33,957 bases of DNA from Hydrogenophaga sp. (GCA_016790705.1 JAEUOT010000018.1:1-33957), one strand, 5' to 3'. Shown: positions 8,601-23,600, numbered from the stretch's first letter. Notes: a model not told the origin generated them from the sequence alone. Made by a program: numbers and translations.

Positions 8601-11600
8601 AGCCAGTCCGTTGTCCAACAGGTAGCTGTAGCTGCCGTCGGCCTGCACCCTGAGCTGTCCGAACTGCCCTTTGTGCACACCGGCATTCACCAGCGTCAGG
8701 ACCGCATCGGCGTCCACATCACTGTCGTTCGTCAGCAGGTTGCCGGCGACCGATGGCGTCTCGTCTTCCTTCACGCGCGCTGCATCAGCGACCGCCACCG
8801 GCGCGTCGTTGACCGGCTTCACGTTCAAGGTCAGCACGCCCGAGTTGACCGAGACCAAGCCGTTGTCGACCTTGAAGTCCACGCTTGCGTAACCATCGCC
8901 ATGGTCGTTGGCCAACGGCGTGTAGACCAGCCGTCCGGCATCGAGGTCTGCCCGCGAGACCACCGTCGGCCCCGCCACGACTTCACCTGCCAGCCTGAGC
9001 ACACCCCTGGACGGCGCGAACACCGTGAACGACACGGCATCGTCCGGACCATCCGCGTCGGAGAAACGGAGGTCGCCCGTCCCGATGCGGTAGCTGCCGT
9101 CCTCCTCCAGGTCGGCTTGACCATCCATGGCCACGGGAGGCTGCTTAGGACGCGAAACATCGACCAACACCTGCGCCGCAGTGAAGCCGCCCTGCCCGTC
9201 GGCCACGGTGTAGCGGAAGCTGGCGACGCCTTCATAGCCCGCGTCGGCCACGAAACGAACCTGGCCGTCCGGCAGCAGAGACACCGTTCCATTCCGGGCG
9301 TCTCCGACCGCACTCACCGTGAGCACGTCGTTCGTGGGATCGATATCGCTGTCGTTGTCCAGCAAGGCACTGCCTGCCACAGTCAGCACGCCGAGCGCAT
9401 CGGTGGCAAAGCGCTCGCCTTGGGTCAGCGGCGCATCATTGACGTTTCGCACCGTGAGCTGGTACACGTCGGACGACTGTCCTCCGTCCGGTTTGGTCGC
9501 CGTGACCCTCACCTGCAACACCCCGACGTGCTCGTTCAGCGGTGTTCCCTCGAACCGCCCGGCGACCGAATCAAACGACAACCATTCGGGCAGATCGCTG
9601 CCGTCAGCCAATGTGGCCGAGTAGGTCATGCCGCTTGCCGGCGTTGGGTCGACGAAGGCGTCTGCAGGCAACGTGTAGGCATACACGGCATCCTCGTCGG
9701 TGACCTGATCGGGAACCGGGGTGCCGATCAATGGCGGCAGTCCCTGCTCGTCGATACCCAACGAAAACACGTCCATCGCCGTCGCGCCAGACTGATCGGT
9801 CGCCACCAGGCGGATTTCGGTCGGTGCGCGCTGGCCAGCGGGCACCGTGCCGGAGAACGTCATCGAATAGGCATTGAATCGGATCCAGCTGGGCAACGCA
9901 TTGCCGTTGTCCTGAAGCGCGCTGTACGTCAGACGATCACCGGGATCAAGGTCGGCAAATGTGTTGCCCGGAACCTGGAAGCTGAATGCACGGCCCGCCC
10001 TGTACACCTGATCGACCACAGGGTTGATCAACTCGGGAGCGTGGTTGTCGGGTGACAGCTCAACCGTCAGATCAAACTCGTCGGACACGACCGTGCCAGC
10101 CAGGTCAGTGGCCGACACCCGGATCGAGTAGGCCCCGACCTGTGCGGACCCGGCGGTCCCCGTCAGAATGCCGTTCTGCTTGTTGAACGTGAGCCAGGAA
10201 GGCAGTGCCTGCCCGTTGGTGAGGCTGAACGAGTAGGTCAGCACCTGGTCACGGTCAATCTTGTAGAAGGCGCTGCCCGCATCGATGTACAGCGAGGTGT
10301 TCTCCTGCATCACCTTGTCGGCGATCGGCGTGCGCAGGATGTGCGGGTCGTAGACGTTGAGGACGGTGATCTTCAGCGTCGTCTGCGCCCAAGGCTTCAT
10401 GCCAGGGAGAAGCTTTGGTGGATCCGACCTCCATTCAGGAGAAACCCCCCACGGCCACATTGAATTGCCAGTGAGTACATCCCTTTCATCTGCACTGTAG
10501 GTGATCTCGTACGTCCCTACGGAAAAGTCTCCCGGAGTGCCAGAAATGGTGTACGGATCAGCCTTCAACTCGAATGCGAGTTCCCGCTCTCCTGTCAACG
10601 GGTTCCAATAGCTGGCCGCTGACTGATGGTAATCGTCAAGAGCCTCGCCCACAGTCAACAGATCGCCATCCGGGTCGGAAACCCAGTTGTCCGGCAGACG
10701 GTAGCTGAACGCCTCGTTCTCCCGCACCACGATCTCAGGCACTTGCTCAAACTCGGCGCGAGCGTTCGCAAACGCTTCGAAAGAGGAGTAGCTGGATGCG
10801 CCATGCTCATCCGTCACCAGGAATGTGAAGCTTTGGTACCTGGGAGCAGGCAACACACCCACATAGCTCACATCCGCGAATTTCACACCCTCTGGGGTTT
10901 CACCAAACTCGAAGCTCCAGTCCTCCGTATTCCGTCCCTTCCAAACAGTGCTGGACAAGTCCCACCGTCCGTCCGGGAGAATCGAATAGGTCAAGGCGTC
11001 GCCATCCACGTCAATGAACTTGGGAAGCGCTACCGTGAAACCCCCATTCAAACTCGGCAAGAATTGGTCTTGCAGGTAAGGAGTCTGATCCTTACCGCTC
11101 CAATAGAGCTTGTCCCACGCAACCTCGGATATCGGTTTCTCGCTGTCGGGTGCCTCATACAAATCTGCAGAGTAAGCCGACGGAACGACCCAAGGCTTTG
11201 CTTGCTTGGACCACACCGGGATGTGATTCAACCCAGGCGTTACGTTCAACGAGAACTCCGTACTGGTTTTGAGCCCTTGGCGATCCTCTGCTGTCAGGCG
11301 GAACGTCCAGGTACCAATGTCCCAATAGTCCAGATCGGTGTACCGGAACCCTTGGTAGTAGAGACTGTTCGCAATCGGCGTTATGTCCGACACCAGACTC
11401 AAGACGCCACTGCCCGACAGACTGAACGTGGACTTGGCATGCTCAGGCGTGGACACCGTCTCCAGCCGATAGGTCAGCTCGTCCCCCATGTCGGGATCGG
11501 TGAAGATGTTGCCGGGCAGCACATACTCGACCCGCGGCCCTTCGACAAAGCTGAGAGAGCCGATCGGGTTGGTCACCACCGGTGCATCGTTGATGTCGGC

Positions 11601-14600
11601 GACCACCACATCGAAGTCTTCGAAGATGGAACGCCCGGCCGGATCAATGCCCGTGACGCGCACACTGGTCACGCCGACAGTGCCGCTGTCGGAGGTTCCG
11701 AAAATCCTGCGCGTCGCGGGATCCCAGGTCAGCCAGTCCGGCAACGGTGCCCCGTTGGTGAGACCCACCGTGATCGAGATCGCATCGCCTTCGCGGTCCA
11801 CGAACAGGTCTGCCGGCAGCACCACATCAATGGCCTGGCCCTGAACCACCGCCACATCCTCGACCACCCGGAACACGCGGGGTGCGTCGTTGATCGCATC
11901 CACCACCACGATGTCAAACACGTCGCTGGCCGTACGGCCACGACGGTCGGTGGCCGTCACGGTCACCGACAGCGGCGCGACATCGTCCATCCCTGGCACC
12001 CCGTTGAATGTCCGGGTTCCGGGATCGAACGAAAGCCAGCGCGGAAGCGCACTGCCATCGAGCAGGCTGGCGGACAGGGTCAGGCTGTCCCCCACATCCA
12101 GATCGACAAAACTGTCGACCGACACGGTGTACGACAGCGACTCGCCCTGCAAGACACGCTGATCCATCAATGCGTTCTGCACCAGCGGAGATGTGTCGTT
12201 CGGGTTGCGCACGACGATCTCAAAGAGATCACTCACCATGAGCTGGGCGCTGTCGGTCGCCTCCAGCCTGAGCTGCAATGTCCCGACATCGCCCTCGGCC
12301 GGCGTGCCACGGAAGACCTGCATCGCCGCGTCATAGCTGAGCCACCTCGGCAACGGGTCGCCGTTGTGCAACGACACCCGCACGATCGGCCTGTCACCGA
12401 CATCCGGATCGGCAAACACCGAGGCGATGCTGAACTCGAACACCCGTCCCACCTGGGCCAGTTGGTCGGCAGCCGCCGCAGCCACCACGGGTGCGCTGTT
12501 GGTCGCCATCGCCGCCAGTGAGGCCTCCAGCTCGGACAGCCCCCACACGGTGCCATCCTCGAACTCAAAGCGCTCGACCTGTCCGGCGCTGGTCCACTGC
12601 TGCTGCACCACCATCCGGTCGGCACTGTCTCGCACCGTGATGACCAGGTCGTTGCCAGTGCGCCGCAGCAGCAGATCGCTGGCCGCGATGCCCGTCCCGA
12701 ACAAGATCCTGTCGATCCCCGTTCCTCCGGCATCCAGCACCAGGTCTTCCCCGTCGCCTCTGCCAAACACATAGGTGTCACCGCCAGCACCGCCAGCCAG
12801 GGTATCCCGACCCTGCCCACCCATCAGGGTGTCGTCGCCAACGCCCCCGTTGAGCCTGTTGGCCCCGGCGTTGCCCTGCAACCGGTTGTTGGCCGCGTTT
12901 CCGGTCCCGTCGATATCCCCCGCCCCGATGAGCGTGAGATGTTCGACGTTGGCAGAGACGGCATAGCTCACGCTGGCCTGCACCTCATCCGTTCCGGCAT
13001 CCGCCAGCTCCACCACCTGATCCAGCGCGTTGTCGACCACGTACCGGTCATTGCCCAGGCCACCGGTCAGCGTGTCTGCTCCAGCCGCGCCGTCCAGCGT
13101 GTCGTCTCCATCGCCACCGGCGATCTGGTTGCGCCCCGAGTTTCCGCGCAACACATTGGCGCGGTTGTCGCCAGTCGCACCGAGGTTGGCCGTGCCCTGC
13201 AGCACGACGTTCTCGATGTTCGAGCCCGCCGCGATCGTGTAGCTGAACGACGCCAGCACCGTGTCGTCGCCCTGTCCCTCAAGCTCCACGGCGGTGTCGG
13301 CCGCGTTGTCCATCACGTAGACATCATTGCCCTCGCCCCCGATGAGCACATCGGCGCCCAGACCTCCGTCCAGCGTGTCGTCGCCGCCGCGACCCTCGAT
13401 CCGGTTCTCTCCCGACGTGCCCACCAACCGGTTCGCCACGTCGCTGCCCACGATGTTGATGGGCGCAGCGCCCAATATCTCGTAGTTTTCGATCACGTCA
13501 CGCGCGACAACGTCGACATCGCTGTACATGCGCACGGTGTCCACCCCACCGCCATCGCGCTCGATCACGGTGTCGTCCGCGTCGGCAAGGTAGAGGTCAT
13601 CACCGCTGCCACCGTCCAGGACATCGCTGCCCCAGCCACCCTCAAGGGTGTCGTTGCCGTCACCGCCCGTCAGCTCATCGCTGCCGGCGCTGCCCACCAG
13701 GACATCGTTGCCTGCCCACCCGGTCAGCCTCGCGGGGAAGCCAGGATCGGCGCGCAAGGTGTCGTTCCCGGCACCACCGGCTTGGGAAGACGCCAGGCGG
13801 CTGACGTCATCCGCCGTCCAGAGCGTTCCGTCCGCAAAAAGAACCTGCAGGATGGGGTGTCTCACCGGATCGGCAAACCAGCCGACAAACCGCACCCCAT
13901 CGCTCCCCGAACCCAGCAACAGGTCTGCGCCGTCGCGTTGCGCCACCAGTTCGTCTGGCGACACGCCCGGGCCCACCTGCAGGCTCTCAAGCAGCGACTC
14001 GCTTCCCACACTGACCCAGCCGCCGCCGGCGTCCAACGTCACCTGCCGACTGACCACCGACCAGGTCACGGGATCGATCACCGTCCCGTCGGCGAACCGG
14101 ATGCGCTCAATGCCAATGCGGGCGTGCCCTTGCCCGGTGATCGAGACACTCTCACCACCGGCCAACCTCAGCACAAGACGCTCACCCACCCATTCGCGCG
14201 TGACATCGCCCAGCGATATCCCGGCCCCGAACTCCAGGGTGTCCGTCTCATCCAGACGGTAGCCAAAGTCATCGATGACGTCATGCCCATCACCAAGGCC
14301 AAAGCGGTAGCTGTCGTCCCCGTTTCCACCGACCAGGCTGTCGTCGCCCTCGGCACCCGCGAGCAGATCGTTGCCATCACCGCCGACCAGCGAGTCGTCC
14401 CCGAGTCCACCCAACAGAAGGTCCGATCCAGCCTGACCCTCCAGGGTGTCGTTACCCTCGCCCCCGATCAGCACATCGTTTCCAGCCAGACCGGCGATGC
14501 GGTCATCTCCACCGAGACCGTCGATCACATCCCCCACGATGGAGCCAGACATCTGATCGGCCACGTCTGATGGCTTGAGCAAACGCGACACCACATCGGC

Positions 14601-17600
14601 GGCGCTCCAGACCGTCCCGTCCCGGAAGCGCACCTCCGACAACGGGATGTCATCGGCATGGACCCCGTAGGTGCTCGCGTTCCAGATGCGCGCCTGTCCG
14701 GCGCCACTGGGCAGCGTGAACTGCAGATAGCCATTGACGAGCGACACCGTCACATCGGAGGGAAGAATCCCGACCCCGAACTCAAGTCGGTCGAGCAGGC
14801 CATCCCTCGAGCGCTCGACCTCGACCACGTCGGTACCGAAGTTGTAGTCAAAGTAATAGGTGTCCTGCCCCGACCCGCCGACCAGGGTGTCGTTGCCGCC
14901 ACCGCCCACGATGGTGTCATTGCCGTCGCCACCCCAGGCCCGGTCGTTGTCGGCGCCCGTATCCAGCAGGTCATCGTCCGCACCGCCCACCAGCGCATCC
15001 GCACCGGCGCCGCCATAGAGTGCGTCACGGCCGTCCGAACCGATGCGCGTGTCGGCCCCGGCGGTAAACGCAGTGGGCGAGAAGCGTGCGAAGAGGTCCG
15101 AACCGCTGACGCTGGTGCCGTCGGCGAACTCAAAGCTCGCCCACGGGGTGGGTACGTGATCAGCGCCAAAGCGGAACTGAATACCCCCCAACTCTGCGGA
15201 GGACCCCGCCAGCACCACGGAGAAGGTGCCTGCGTTGCCATTGCCAAAAACGACGTTCTTGATCAACACGTCCTTGGGAAGGACATTGTTTTCAAACCGC
15301 ACCGTGACGGAGTGGTTGGCCAAATAAGAATAGAGGTTGTCCTGACCGGAGTCGTACCCCATCACGACGGTATTGCTGCCACCGCTCAGGTTGTAAGCAT
15401 CGTTGCCCGCGCCCCCATTCAGGAGGTTGGCCCCACTCCCTCCATAGAGCGAGTCGTTGCCAGCCCCTCCCACCAAGGTGTCGTTGCCACTGCCACCCGA
15501 CAGATAGTCGTTGCCGTTCAGGCCGTAGATCCGATCATTGAACGGAGTGGGGTCGATGTAGTCGTTGCCAGGCTGGCCCACAACGATGGCAAATGTGGGG
15601 TGGGCCAGATCAAACAGGCTGCCATCGGCAAACACGATGGACTCCAGCCGGTTGGCAGACCCGTAGTCGCTCTTTGCCCAGCCGACGATCCGCAACGAGT
15701 CGTCACTGCCATTCAGCGAGATCAGCAGATCATCGCCATCCTGACCGACGCTGAGGTCTTCCCTTGTCACGCCGTCCAGCAACTGGACCCGGTCAGCGGC
15801 ATAGGCATTGACCACCGTGTCCGCGCCGCTGCCGTAGCCGAAACGCACCGTGCTGGCGTACTGACCGGTCGGGGAAACCTCGGCCCCGAGGTCGATGTGG
15901 TCGTCGCCCGCACCGCCATCCAGCAAATCACTGCCCGTTCCCCCATAGAGACTGTCGTTGCCGTCTCCCCCCATGAGGTGGTCATTGTTTTCGCCACCAT
16001 CCAAGAAGTCGTTGCCGGTCCCCCCGTCCAGCAGGTCCGCGTCATCGTCCCCGAGCAAGATGTCGTCACCCGCCTGTCCAAACAGGCGATCGGCGCCTTC
16101 GCCTCCGCGCAGGTAATCGTTCCCTTCACCACCCTCCAGCTCGTCTGCGCCGCTGTCACCGCTCAGGACGTCATTTCCGCCCAGACCCGAAAGGCTGTCG
16201 TTGCCGGCGCCGCCGAACAAGGCATCGGCTTCGAGGGTGCCCGCGATGCGGTTGTCCCCCTGGTCGCCGATCAGGTCCAACTGATCTTCCAGCAAAGCCT
16301 GGAGGGTCTGGGGGTCCCACACCTCCCCGTCGGCAAAGTGCAGTTCGACGGCCGCCCGCCGATCAGTGAAGGCGGCCCACTCCGAGATGGTCAACACCTC
16401 GACACCATCTCCACCCTCGCTGGCGGGGATCAGACCAATGCGGAGATCGCTTCCGGTGAGCCATACGGACACCTGATCGCTGGTGATCCCCGTCGAGAGT
16501 TGGACGATCAGTCCCGAGGACTGGCCACTCACGTTTTCAAGCGTGACGCGGTCCGAACCCGATCCCGTTCCGAAGAGCACCGTCTTGAGGCCGCCACCGA
16601 TCCTGAGCTCATCGTCACCGGCACCGCCGTCCAGCGTGTCATCACCACTCAAGTCAACCAGGACGTCGTTGCCCTCGCCCCCGAGCAGCCCATCATTGCC
16701 CTGGTCGCCCTCAATCAGGTCATCGCCGACACCCCCGTCCAGCGTGTCGTCCCCGTCCTTGCCGAGGAGGACATCCGCCCCCTCGAAGCCGGCCAGGCTG
16801 TCGTTTCCTGCCCCTCCTACCAGGGTACTGTCGCCAGCGTGGTTCTCCGTATCGCGAACAACGGCATGCGACAACAAAGCCTGCGCGCTCCAGACCGTGC
16901 CGTCGCCGAACACGATCCCCGCGACCAGCAGCATCCCCGCCAGCCCGTCTTCGCTGCCCAGCACCTTCAACGACAGGCTCTGAAGATCACCGTTGACAGC
17001 GACACCTTGGACTTCGATCTCGCTTGCCAGGAGGTCGGTACACACCCAGACGTCGACATCGGCTCCGTAACCGTAGTTCTTGATCTCATCCCAGCCGTCA
17101 CCGCGGTTGTAGATCACGGTCGCCGGCCCGGTCACGCCGAGCACATCGTTGCCGATCCCCCCGTCAAGCACGCCGGATCCTGACAGGGTGTCCTGCCCAG
17201 AGCCACCAGACAGGTAGCCCGATCCATACACTCCGTCGTTGCCGGCTTCGCCGAGCAACATGTTGTCGCCCTCTGCATCACCCAGGACGTCATCCGCTGT
17301 CCCGCCGTAAAGGCGATCATTGCCGGTGCCGCCATACAGCGAGTCTCGCCCGGCGCCAGCAGTCAGCACATCGTCGCCACCGCCACCGGACATCACCTGG
17401 GGGCCAACGCCACCGGACAGGGTGTCGGCGCCGCTGCCACCCGCGACCTCTCGCACCAGGTAGTCGTTCCAGTTCCCCGAATCGATCACCGTGCCGTCAG
17501 CCGCTTCTATGCGGTCAATGCGCGTGTCGGGCGCCAACAGGATTTGTGCTGTCTTGAGGTCAAGGACGGTGTGGGTGGTCCCCATCCAATCCGTGTAGTG

Positions 17601-20600
17601 CGAAATGACGATGCTCTCGGCATCGACCCCTTCTCCCAACACGATCCGGTTGCTGCCTTGCGCATCACGGATCTCCACATTGGTGCTGTCGGCTTCAATC
17701 AGATAGGTGTCGTCACCCGAACCACCGTCGAGCACATCGTGTTCACCGAAGAACCACGGCAACCCGCCCACATCGCCGGGACCGTAGACCGGCCCCGGTT
17801 CGTATCGCCCGCCAACGGCACCGCCGGCCAGGGTGTCGTTTCCGTCTCCACCCAACACCAAGTCCGGGCCCTGGCCACCGTCAAGGGAATCGTCGCCCGC
17901 GTGGCCGAATATCTGGTCGGGGCCGTCGCCGCCGAAGACCGTGTCCCCTCGACCGGACCCCTCGATGACATCAGCTTCTTCGGTGGCCGAACGAACGGTC
18001 AATCGCTGATCCACGTCATTGGGCGTCCAGATCGTTCCGTCCGCGAAAACGATCTGCTCGATCGCGCCGGCCTGATCTCCGGTGCCGAAGAAGTGGGAGA
18101 CAAAGATCTGGTCCGTGCCCGATACCGTGATCAACAACTGATCACCTTCGCGGCGCACGCTCACATCGCCCGGGTGTATGCCCTCTCCCAGCAGCAGGCG
18201 GTCATTGCCGAGTGCGCTGCTGTCCAGATCCTCGATGTGCAGCGGGCCGTACCCCTGCTTGAAAACATACTGGTCGCTCCCCAGGCCGCCGACGAGGGTG
18301 TCATCACCCCCCAGGCCATCGAGGATTTCGCCCCGCTCCGAACCCACGTACTCTTCAGCGCCTTCCGTGGGACGCCACAGCGCGTACCTCGCAAGGTCGG
18401 CCCCTGTCCACAGGGTGCCGTCGTGGAAGCGGACCCGCTCCACAGCCGAACTCAGCATCACCGGACCCAGATCCGGGTCCTGGAATATCCGGGCCTCAAA
18501 AGAGACCTGCGTCCCGCTGCCATAGTGCTGCAGCTCAAGCCGGTTGTCGGCAGTGCGGAACACCATCAAGTCCTCGGGCCTGATTCCGGCACCCAGTCTC
18601 AGGGTATCGGTGCCACCTTCGTCAACGATGACATCGTTGCCGTCGCCCGCATCGATCGTGTAGGTGTCGTGCCCGAGCCCGCCGTACAGCAGGTCGTTGC
18701 CGGCACCCCCCGAGAGCGTGTCGTTGCCATCCAGGCCCTTGAGCGTGTCTTCCGCGGCGCCTCCGGACAGCGAATCGTTGCCGGCACCGCCGATGATCAG
18801 GTCGTTGCCGCTGGTGGGCAAGTTGGCTCGCCGTTCGAGCTCGGCCCGGTTCCATTCGGTGCCTGCTTCGAAACGCACCCCGGCCAAGGCATTGCCCGAC
18901 CCGGTGTAGGCGTTCAACACCGTGACGCGGGCGCCATCGGGCATGTGGAGATACAGACTGGACTCGTCGCGCGTCACACGAACGGCCAACGGATCGATGT
19001 CCGCCGCAAGCTGGAGCCAATCCGAACCGCTGCCGCTCTTGTCTTTCAGAACGTCGTTGCCGTCCCCCGTCCGGTAGAGATACAGGTCATTGCCGGCACC
19101 ACCCGAGAGAAGGTCGTCCCCTCGTCCACCCTCCAGCGTATCGTCGCCGCGCTCGCCGTACAGGGTGTCGTTGCCCCCCAATCCTTGCAAGGCATCGGCA
19201 TCGAGGGTGCCGGCGACGAAGTCTGCCCCGTCTCCGACCGTCACTGACGCGGTCGCAAATGCCTGAAGCTCGGCTGCGGTCCACTCAGTGCCGTCCGCAA
19301 AGCGAACCGCATCGATGCCGGGCCCGGCCGCGCCGAACCAGCCGGACAAACTGACGTGCTCGTCGCTGCTTCTGACATACACCAGCAGGTCGTCGCCCGC
19401 ACGAACCGCCCGCACGTTGTCGGTCGTCAGGTGGGCACCCAGCACCAGCACGTCGTCGTCAACGTCGCTGCCGGTCTCTGTCAGGACGTCATGCCCATCG
19501 CCCAGGTCAAAGGTGTAGGTGTCCGAACCGGCGCCGCCTTCCAGGGTGTCGTCACCGGCACCGCCGGAGAGCTGATCGTTCCCGGCAAGACCCGCCAAAT
19601 GGTCATTGCCCGCGCGCCCCTGCATCTGGTCATCGCTGTCGTACCCGATCAGGCTGTCATCGCCGGCCGTCCCTTCCAGCACCGCCAAACGCATGTCTGC
19701 CGCGCTCAGAACCCTGTCGCTGAACTCGAAGTACTCGACCACGGCTGATGGGTCGCTGAAGAAATTGCGCACGGTGAGTCGATCCGACCCGCCCACGGTG
19801 AACACCAGATCGTTGCCGACCCTCTTTCGGTCCACCGAGCCGGCGTCCAGCGCTTCGAACCGGACACGGTCGGCATTGCCCTGCTGTGCGGACTCCAGGA
19901 CCGTGTCCTGCCCCGCCCCGGCACGGAACAGGTAGGTGTCGTCGCCGGCACCGCCCTCAAGCACGTCGTTGCCCGACAGGCCCAGCAGCAGATCATCCCC
20001 CCCGGCGCCACGCAGGCTGTCGTCACCGGCGGTTCCCTCAATGCGCAAGGCAGGTGTCTGACCGACCTGCGCGCGATCGAGCAACTGCTGGGCGGTCCAC
20101 ACCGTCCCGTCAGCGAACACCACCCGCTCGACCCCGCGACCCTGGCCGCCCAGTTGGCCTTCAAGCACGACCGTGCCACCCACGCCGCCCTCTCCGGACA
20201 ACGTCAACCAAAGGTCTTCGGGCCCACGCCAGACATTGACATCCGACGGGTTCGTGTTGAGCAGACGAAGCACGTCGACGTCGTCGCCGACCGTCTCACG
20301 AATCCAGTCCAGCCCATCGCCAGCGGAGAAGCTGTACACATCATTTCCGGCCCCGCCCGCGAGGGTGTCGTCCCCTGCGCCGCCACTGATGCGGTCCACC
20401 AGAACCGACCCTGTGAGCGAATCGCTTCCGACCGTGCCTGACAAGTCGAAGCCACGCTGCAACAACTCCGCGTAGCTCAAGACGGTGCCGTCGACAAACT
20501 CGAAACGATCGACCGCCGTCTGCGTGTGCACGTTCCCGCTGTTGAACCCTTCGATGCGAATCCGATCCTGGCCGTCGTCACCCACCTGGATCACGAGACC

Positions 20601-23600
20601 ATCCAGCACCAGCCTCAGATCCTGGGCAGTGATCCCCGGGCCAAAGCGCAGCGTGTTGACCGCCGCGTCTGAGGGGGTGTCCAGCAGGCGCAAGCTGTCA
20701 CGGCCATCGCCCACCGAGAACAGGAAGGTATTCCCCCCGCCCTTGGCGACGATGGTGTCGTCGCCTCGTCCCATCACGAAAGTGTGATTCGCCGAGGTCG
20801 CCTCGACCGAGTCGGCGGTGTCCGATCCGTACCAACGTTGGTGATCCGCGGCATACGCCGTGCTGCTGCGATCGCTGCGGGCCTGCTGCATCAGCATCGC
20901 CCAGTCCAGGCGCCGTCCCTGGCTGTCCTGTACCTCGGACATGTGGGCATCAAGACCACCCTGCACCAGCGACCCGTGTTCCGCATCGCCCAGAAGGACA
21001 TAAGCCCCCTGGAGCGATTGCCCCGCGCCCTGGACCAGGGTATTGGTCGAGGCACGGAAATCGCCGGCAGCGGGCGCTGCACCACCCTCCGTGAAGTTCA
21101 ACAGCCCGACGGTCAAACCCGACTCGACCTTGCCGAAGTCCACCGCGCTGTCACCGAGAACGACCCGGTTCGAGCCCTCGGTGTCGTTGATCAGTGATCG
21201 TCCCGCCCCCAAGAGATAGCTGTCATTGCCCGCCCCACCGACGAGCAAGTCGTTCCCTTCCTGCCCGGACAGGACATCATTGCCGTCCTGACCGTAGAGC
21301 GCGTCGTCGCCACCCCCACCGTAAAGGCTGTCATCCCCCGCCCCGCCTCGCAGGACGTTGTTGCCACGGTTGCCGGTCAACGCGTTGGCCAGCGCGTTGC
21401 CATCGATGCTCCAGCCACCGTCGCCGAGCAGCTTCGCGCGGTATTGCCCGTCTCCCAGCGTGATGTCGCCCGAGTCGGAGGCCACGATCGCGACCGCCTG
21501 CAGGAAGTCCGCCTGGGAATAGCTCACGCCACCCACGGTGACCGTCGCGACGGCGGCCAGATCGACCTGGACCCGGTCTTCCGCCTCCCCGTAATACAGC
21601 CTGCCCGAGGCCAGATAGAGCTGCTGGATCGACGCGCCGTTGATGACAATTCGCGCGTCGGATCCCGACTCGTTGATCACATCGTCGCCATCACCGACCG
21701 TGAACGTGTAGGTGTCGGCGCCCTCCCCGCCGATCAGCGTGTCGTTGCCTCGCCCACCGCGCAGCGAGTCATCGCCGACCCCGCCTTCCATCCGGTTGGC
21801 AAGGTCGTTGCCGGTCAGCCCATCGTTGCCCGAGCCACCGACGACGTTTTCCAGCACGGTGGCATAGCTGATGTGAGCCTGCCCGTCGGCCAGGATGCTC
21901 TGGGCTTTGGCGCCCCGGTGAATCCACGAGCCCGGCGTCAGGTCCGCCGTCACCGCTTCGGTTTCCGCGCTGAGGTCCAGGGTGTCAGCGCCGCCCGCGT
22001 CCTGGATGAAGCGCGTCGACAGGGTGTAGCTGTCATCGCCCGCGTTCAGGTTGCCCGCCACGCCGTACAGGTACTGCAACGCGGCGATATCGAATGCCCC
22101 CAGATTGGTTTGGGGCGCGTCGCTGTGGGTGTAGGACATCACCGTGTTGCTGCGGTTGTCCTCCGACTCCGGGAGCATCGGCTGCTCGAACGGATGCTTC
22201 AGACCCAGCGCGTGACCGATCTCGTGCAGCAGCGTTTCAAACCCGCTTTCGCCCACGGCCAATGACCCGCGGGTCCCGTAGCCGCCCTCTTCCAGCAGGT
22301 ACTCCTCGGCGTACAACGCGCTGTTGAGGTGAACTTCCCCCGTTCCGGCGGACGCATATCCTGCAAAGCCGCCCAGATTGGCAGAGAGCAAATCATCAAG
22401 ATGGAACGAAAGGTCCGCAGAGGCGGCGTTGTCCACCTCGACAAACCTCAGGTTCAGCACATCGCTGAACCGGGACAGCGCCTCGCGCACTGCCGCCTTG
22501 TCGTCCTCGCTGAACAGCTTCACGCCTGTCACACCTGCTGCGACGCTGCTTGAAAACCCAAAGGTCAGCTCGTGTTTGCCCGCTGCACGAACCTCTTCTC
22601 TGTCGAGCAGTGCATTGACAAAGTAGTTGCCCTCCGTGGCCTGGAATGGATCCGTTCCAGGAGCCACCGGCTCCGGCGGCGGCGCCATGCGCAGCAAGTC
22701 GAGTGAAGACCATGTCGTGCCGTCGGAGAACTGCACCTCGGTAATCGAATACTGCGCGGGCCCCACCACCACCCGCTCGGAGCCATCCGCCGAGCCGGGG
22801 GCACCGCGCCCATAGAAACCCATTGCGGTGATCGAATCGTTCGTCCCGTATTCGATGACCAGGTTCACACCCTCGCGCTTGACCTTGCGCAATTGGGATG
22901 GCGCGAACTTGAAGACCACGACGTTGCGCGTCCCGTCAGACCCGTCGTCGTTGATGGTGTCCTGTCCGTCCCCGAGATTGAACACGTAGACATCCGCCCC
23001 GCCCATGCCCGAGAGCTGGTCCTGCCCCTTGCCGCCCTCCAGGAAGTCGGCGCCATCTCCGCTGCCGTCGCCATCACCATAGAGGTAGTCGTTGCCGTCG
23101 CCGCCGATCAGCACGTCCTCGCCGGCGCCTCCCAGCGCGACATCCCCTTGGTTGCCAGCGATCAGGATGTCATTGCCTTTGCCACCCATGAGGTTGTTGA
23201 TGCCGCCGCCGCCGACCAGACGGTCGTCGCCCTCTTCGCCCTGGAGGTTGTCGTTGCCGTCTCCACCGTCCAGATGGTCGTTCCCCTGACCGCCAATCAG
23301 GGTGTCCTTGTTGGCCTGACCCCAGAGGTAGTCATCGCCTTCGCCGCCAAAACCGTAGTCATCTCCGTCGCCGCCATAGAGGTAGTCGTCGCCGAAATCA
23401 CCCCACAGTTTGTCGTTGCCCGTGCCACCGTCGAGGTAGTCATCGCCGTGCCGCGCCGTGTCCTCACCGGCGGGATACCAATTTGTGCCGAACAGATAGG
23501 GTGTATCGCCAATCAGCGAGTCGTCATCGGCCCCGCCATAGATCACGTCGCTGCCGTAGCCACCGATCAGACGTCCGTCATTGCCGCTGCCACCGTCAAG

